Of a stretch of DNA of 8,332 bases, positions 6,975-8,332 are shown piece after piece. The position numbers were made by a program, and so were the translations under genes. Source of the DNA: Calditrichota bacterium (GTDB lineage Bacteria; Zhuqueibacterota; Zhuqueibacteria; Zhuqueibacterales; Geothermadaptataceae); assembly GCA_008501545.1 (NCBI GenBank), contig QQUM01000600.1:1-8332 (forward strand), given 5' to 3'. How positions within the stretch are numbered: the first letter of the stretch is position 1; the number at the start of each line of letters is the position of its first letter. The notes below the pieces were generated by a model, which was given only the letters and a program-made list of their open reading frames with translations, ran no database searches and was not told the DNA's origin.

Positions 6975-8332
6975 TTAAAACACAAGTCCTTTACCGGACC
7001 TCCATTGGAAGAAAGACAAAAGCCGCTCTGCCTTCGGTTCCACACCTTTTTCCTTAAGCCAGATAAACTCATCTGTCTTTTTAATCGCAGCACATGTTGT
7101 GTTATACCATTCTTTTCCGGTTTTATCCGATATCAAATAGTTAAAGCTATTTTGCAAACCGATTTTTGGCATTGTCCAATATTGGGGATCAAAATGTTGT
7201 GCACCAGTTTTGCGAAGAATATATTTTGTTTTCCATTGTTTTGTTTTCCACGATTGTGGCATGCTCAGGCTGAGGTTGACAATTTCATCATTCCAGAACG
7301 GAGAAAAATTTTCAATCCCGCCTCTGCTGAATTGTTCATGAGCGGGATAGAAAAATAACTCAGGGCACATATGAATAGACTGGTATGCAAAATATAAGCG
7401 GATATCCTCACTTTGGAAATTTTCTTGAAAATGCTTCCAATATCGACTGATATATTTTTTAAAAATTGCGTTTTCATACGCTGCATCGTACGGTTTATCC
7501 CGGTCATAATGCCGTTCCGGGTAAGGTTTAATTCCAATTGACCAGTTTGCAAAAAGATTCCCCAACTGTTGCACTTGTCCGATTTGCGATCTTTGTAGAA
7601 GCATGCCCGCAAATTTATTCAATCTGATTTCGGAAATGAATTTGTAAAGCATTTGCATTTTAACATAGCGCAGGTGTGCATTCATACCGAAGAAAAGTCG
7701 ATCGGCACCGTCGCCGTCAAAAAATGTTTGTACACCATCTTGTTGGCAACAGGCTGTCATTTTTTGAAGTAAAGATGCATTGAACGAGACCGGCTCGCTA
7801 CCTGTCGCATTTGCTTCGAGAAAACATTTTAGTATGGTTGGTGTATCCAATACGATTTTTGTCAGGTCAAGCTTGATATGTTTTGAGTAACGTTCAATTC
7901 TCTGTAATTCGTCATAGTGTCCATCATAAAGAAAAGTATATGATTTGAATGGAATATTTTGCTTTGCAAGGTGTACTGCAATAAGTCCCGAGTCAACGCC
8001 ACCACTTAGTGCAAGACCTATTCTTCGGTTGCAGGATGCGTGATCCTTTACAGCTTTGGCTATTGCTTGATTCAATGCTTCGGTCAGCTCGGATTCACTT
8101 GCATTTAAAAAATTCGCAGGAGTGTAGAGTGCACTTATGTCAAAGTATTTTTTAATTCTCAGTTTTCCATTCGAGCAATGAAGCGAATGGCCGGCCGGGA
8201 CTTTATTTATAGATGCAACCAGGGTATGGTCAGAAGGCGTGATTCGAAAGTGATAGGAATAATACAACGCTTCCCATGAAATTTTCCGTTGTGCAGCCGG
8301 TAAAAATGTAAGGATATGATTCAGAGTTGATG
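6975..8332 (-). CDS. Asparagine-synthase-like protein, N-terminus beyond right edge
   Basis: The frame is open through the right edge: upstream of the TTG at 8267 the codons still read a coherent LNHILTFLPAAQ then RKISWEALYYSYHF, so that TTG is internal. About 451 C-terminal residues are visible. They cover the end of the glutaminase-synthetase linker (INKVPAGHSL) and the whole ATP-dependent synthetase domain. LALSGGVDSGLIAVHLA (SGGVDS at 7989-8006) is the pyrophosphate loop that binds ATP. FFDGDGADRLFFG corresponds to the family motif usually reading G-E/D-G-x-D-E-L/I-F-G-G, here with Arg for the second acidic residue (codon 7698-7700). SPFWNDEIVNLSLSMP and KTKYILRK match the C-terminal block. 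The expected role is amide transfer from glutamine to a carboxylate, normally aspartate. Diverged copies beside glycosyltransferases are common in polysaccharide loci and may act on other acceptors. Its stop lies 28 nt before the glycosyltransferase start, so the two are probably cotranscribed. A GATase domain would lie outside the window. Confidence 0.88.
   Translation of the reverse strand, partial: STLNHILTFLPAAQRKISWEALYYSYHFRITPSDHTLVASINKVPAGHSLHCSNGKLRIKKYFDISALYTPANFLNASESELTEALNQAIAKAVKDHASCNRRIGLALSGGVDSGLIAVHLAKQNIPFKSYTFLYDGHYDELQRIERYSKHIKLDLTKIVLDTPTILKCFLEANATGSEPVSFNASLLQKMTACCQQDGVQTFFDGDGADRLFFGMNAHLRYVKMQMLYKFISEIRLNKFAGMLLQRSQIGQVQQLGNLFANWSIGIKPYPERHYDRDKPYDAAYENAIFKKYISRYWKHFQENFQSEDIRLYFAYQSIHMCPELFFYPAHEQFSRGGIENFSPFWNDEIVNLSLSMPQSWKTKQWKTKYILRKTGAQHFDPQYWTMPKIGLQNSFNYLISDKTGKEWYNTTCAAIKKTDEFIWLKEKGVEPKAERLLSFFQWRSGKGLVF

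Noticed and set aside
6947..7093. 49-residue N-terminal extension of the glycosyltransferase
   Set aside because: It lies mostly over the asparagine-synthase 3' end in another frame, and the GT fold starts at the GTG after it.
8265..8267. TTG as start of the asparagine-synthase-like gene
   Set aside because: The same frame stays open to the window edge and encodes family-consistent residues upstream, so the gene is truncated by the window.
1..8332. CRISPR array, toxin-antitoxin pair, defence island or transposase
   Set aside because: No spaced direct repeats, small paired genes, nuclease/helicase motifs or DDE/RAYT motifs were seen in any frame read.

Overview
The window comes from a bacterial chromosome of moderate base composition (GC a little under one half by eye). 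It has Shine-Dalgarno-led genes, 28 to 300 bp gaps and noncoding fold-back repeats. The gene mix is a secreted TPR protein, a bacterial relative of the ILVBL/HACL2 thiamine enzyme, GalE, and a glycan cluster with a GT4 glycosyltransferase and an asparagine-synthase-like protein. That, together with palindromic intergenic repeats, would fit an environmental lineage of the FCB/Calditrichota-KSB1 sort. This placement is a guess from style only; no marker gene is present.

Layout. Bases 1-2383 (minus strand) hold most of a large exported TPR protein whose C-terminus lies beyond the left edge. A 302 bp gap follows with an imperfect fold-back repeat. Bases 2686-4413 (minus) encode a complete 575-residue thiamine-diphosphate enzyme that looks like ILVBL/2-hydroxyacyl-CoA lyase 2. 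A 398 bp divergent gap contains a 69 bp double-palindrome repeat element. Bases 4812-5822 (plus) encode a complete GalE. Converging on it from the right is a minus-strand pair: an asparagine-synthase-like protein, open at the right edge, then a GT4 glycosyltransferase 28 nt downstream. The last 61 bp of the glycosyltransferase gene lie inside galE.

How the genes fit together. GalE supplies UDP-galactose and, judging by the Cys at its gatekeeper position, possibly UDP-GalNAc. The glycosyltransferase and the asparagine-synthase homologue are a common pair in surface-polysaccharide loci, so the right half is probably the end of an exopolysaccharide or glycan island continuing to the right. The thiamine enzyme and the TPR protein show no clear link to it. 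I see no CRISPR array, transposase, phage gene, rRNA or tRNA, and no convincing new defence system. The points most worth following are the exact 40-residue TPR register, the structured repeat elements, the bacterial ILVBL relative, the altered synthetase signature, and the convergent overlap through a palindrome that reads NPAGF on both strands.
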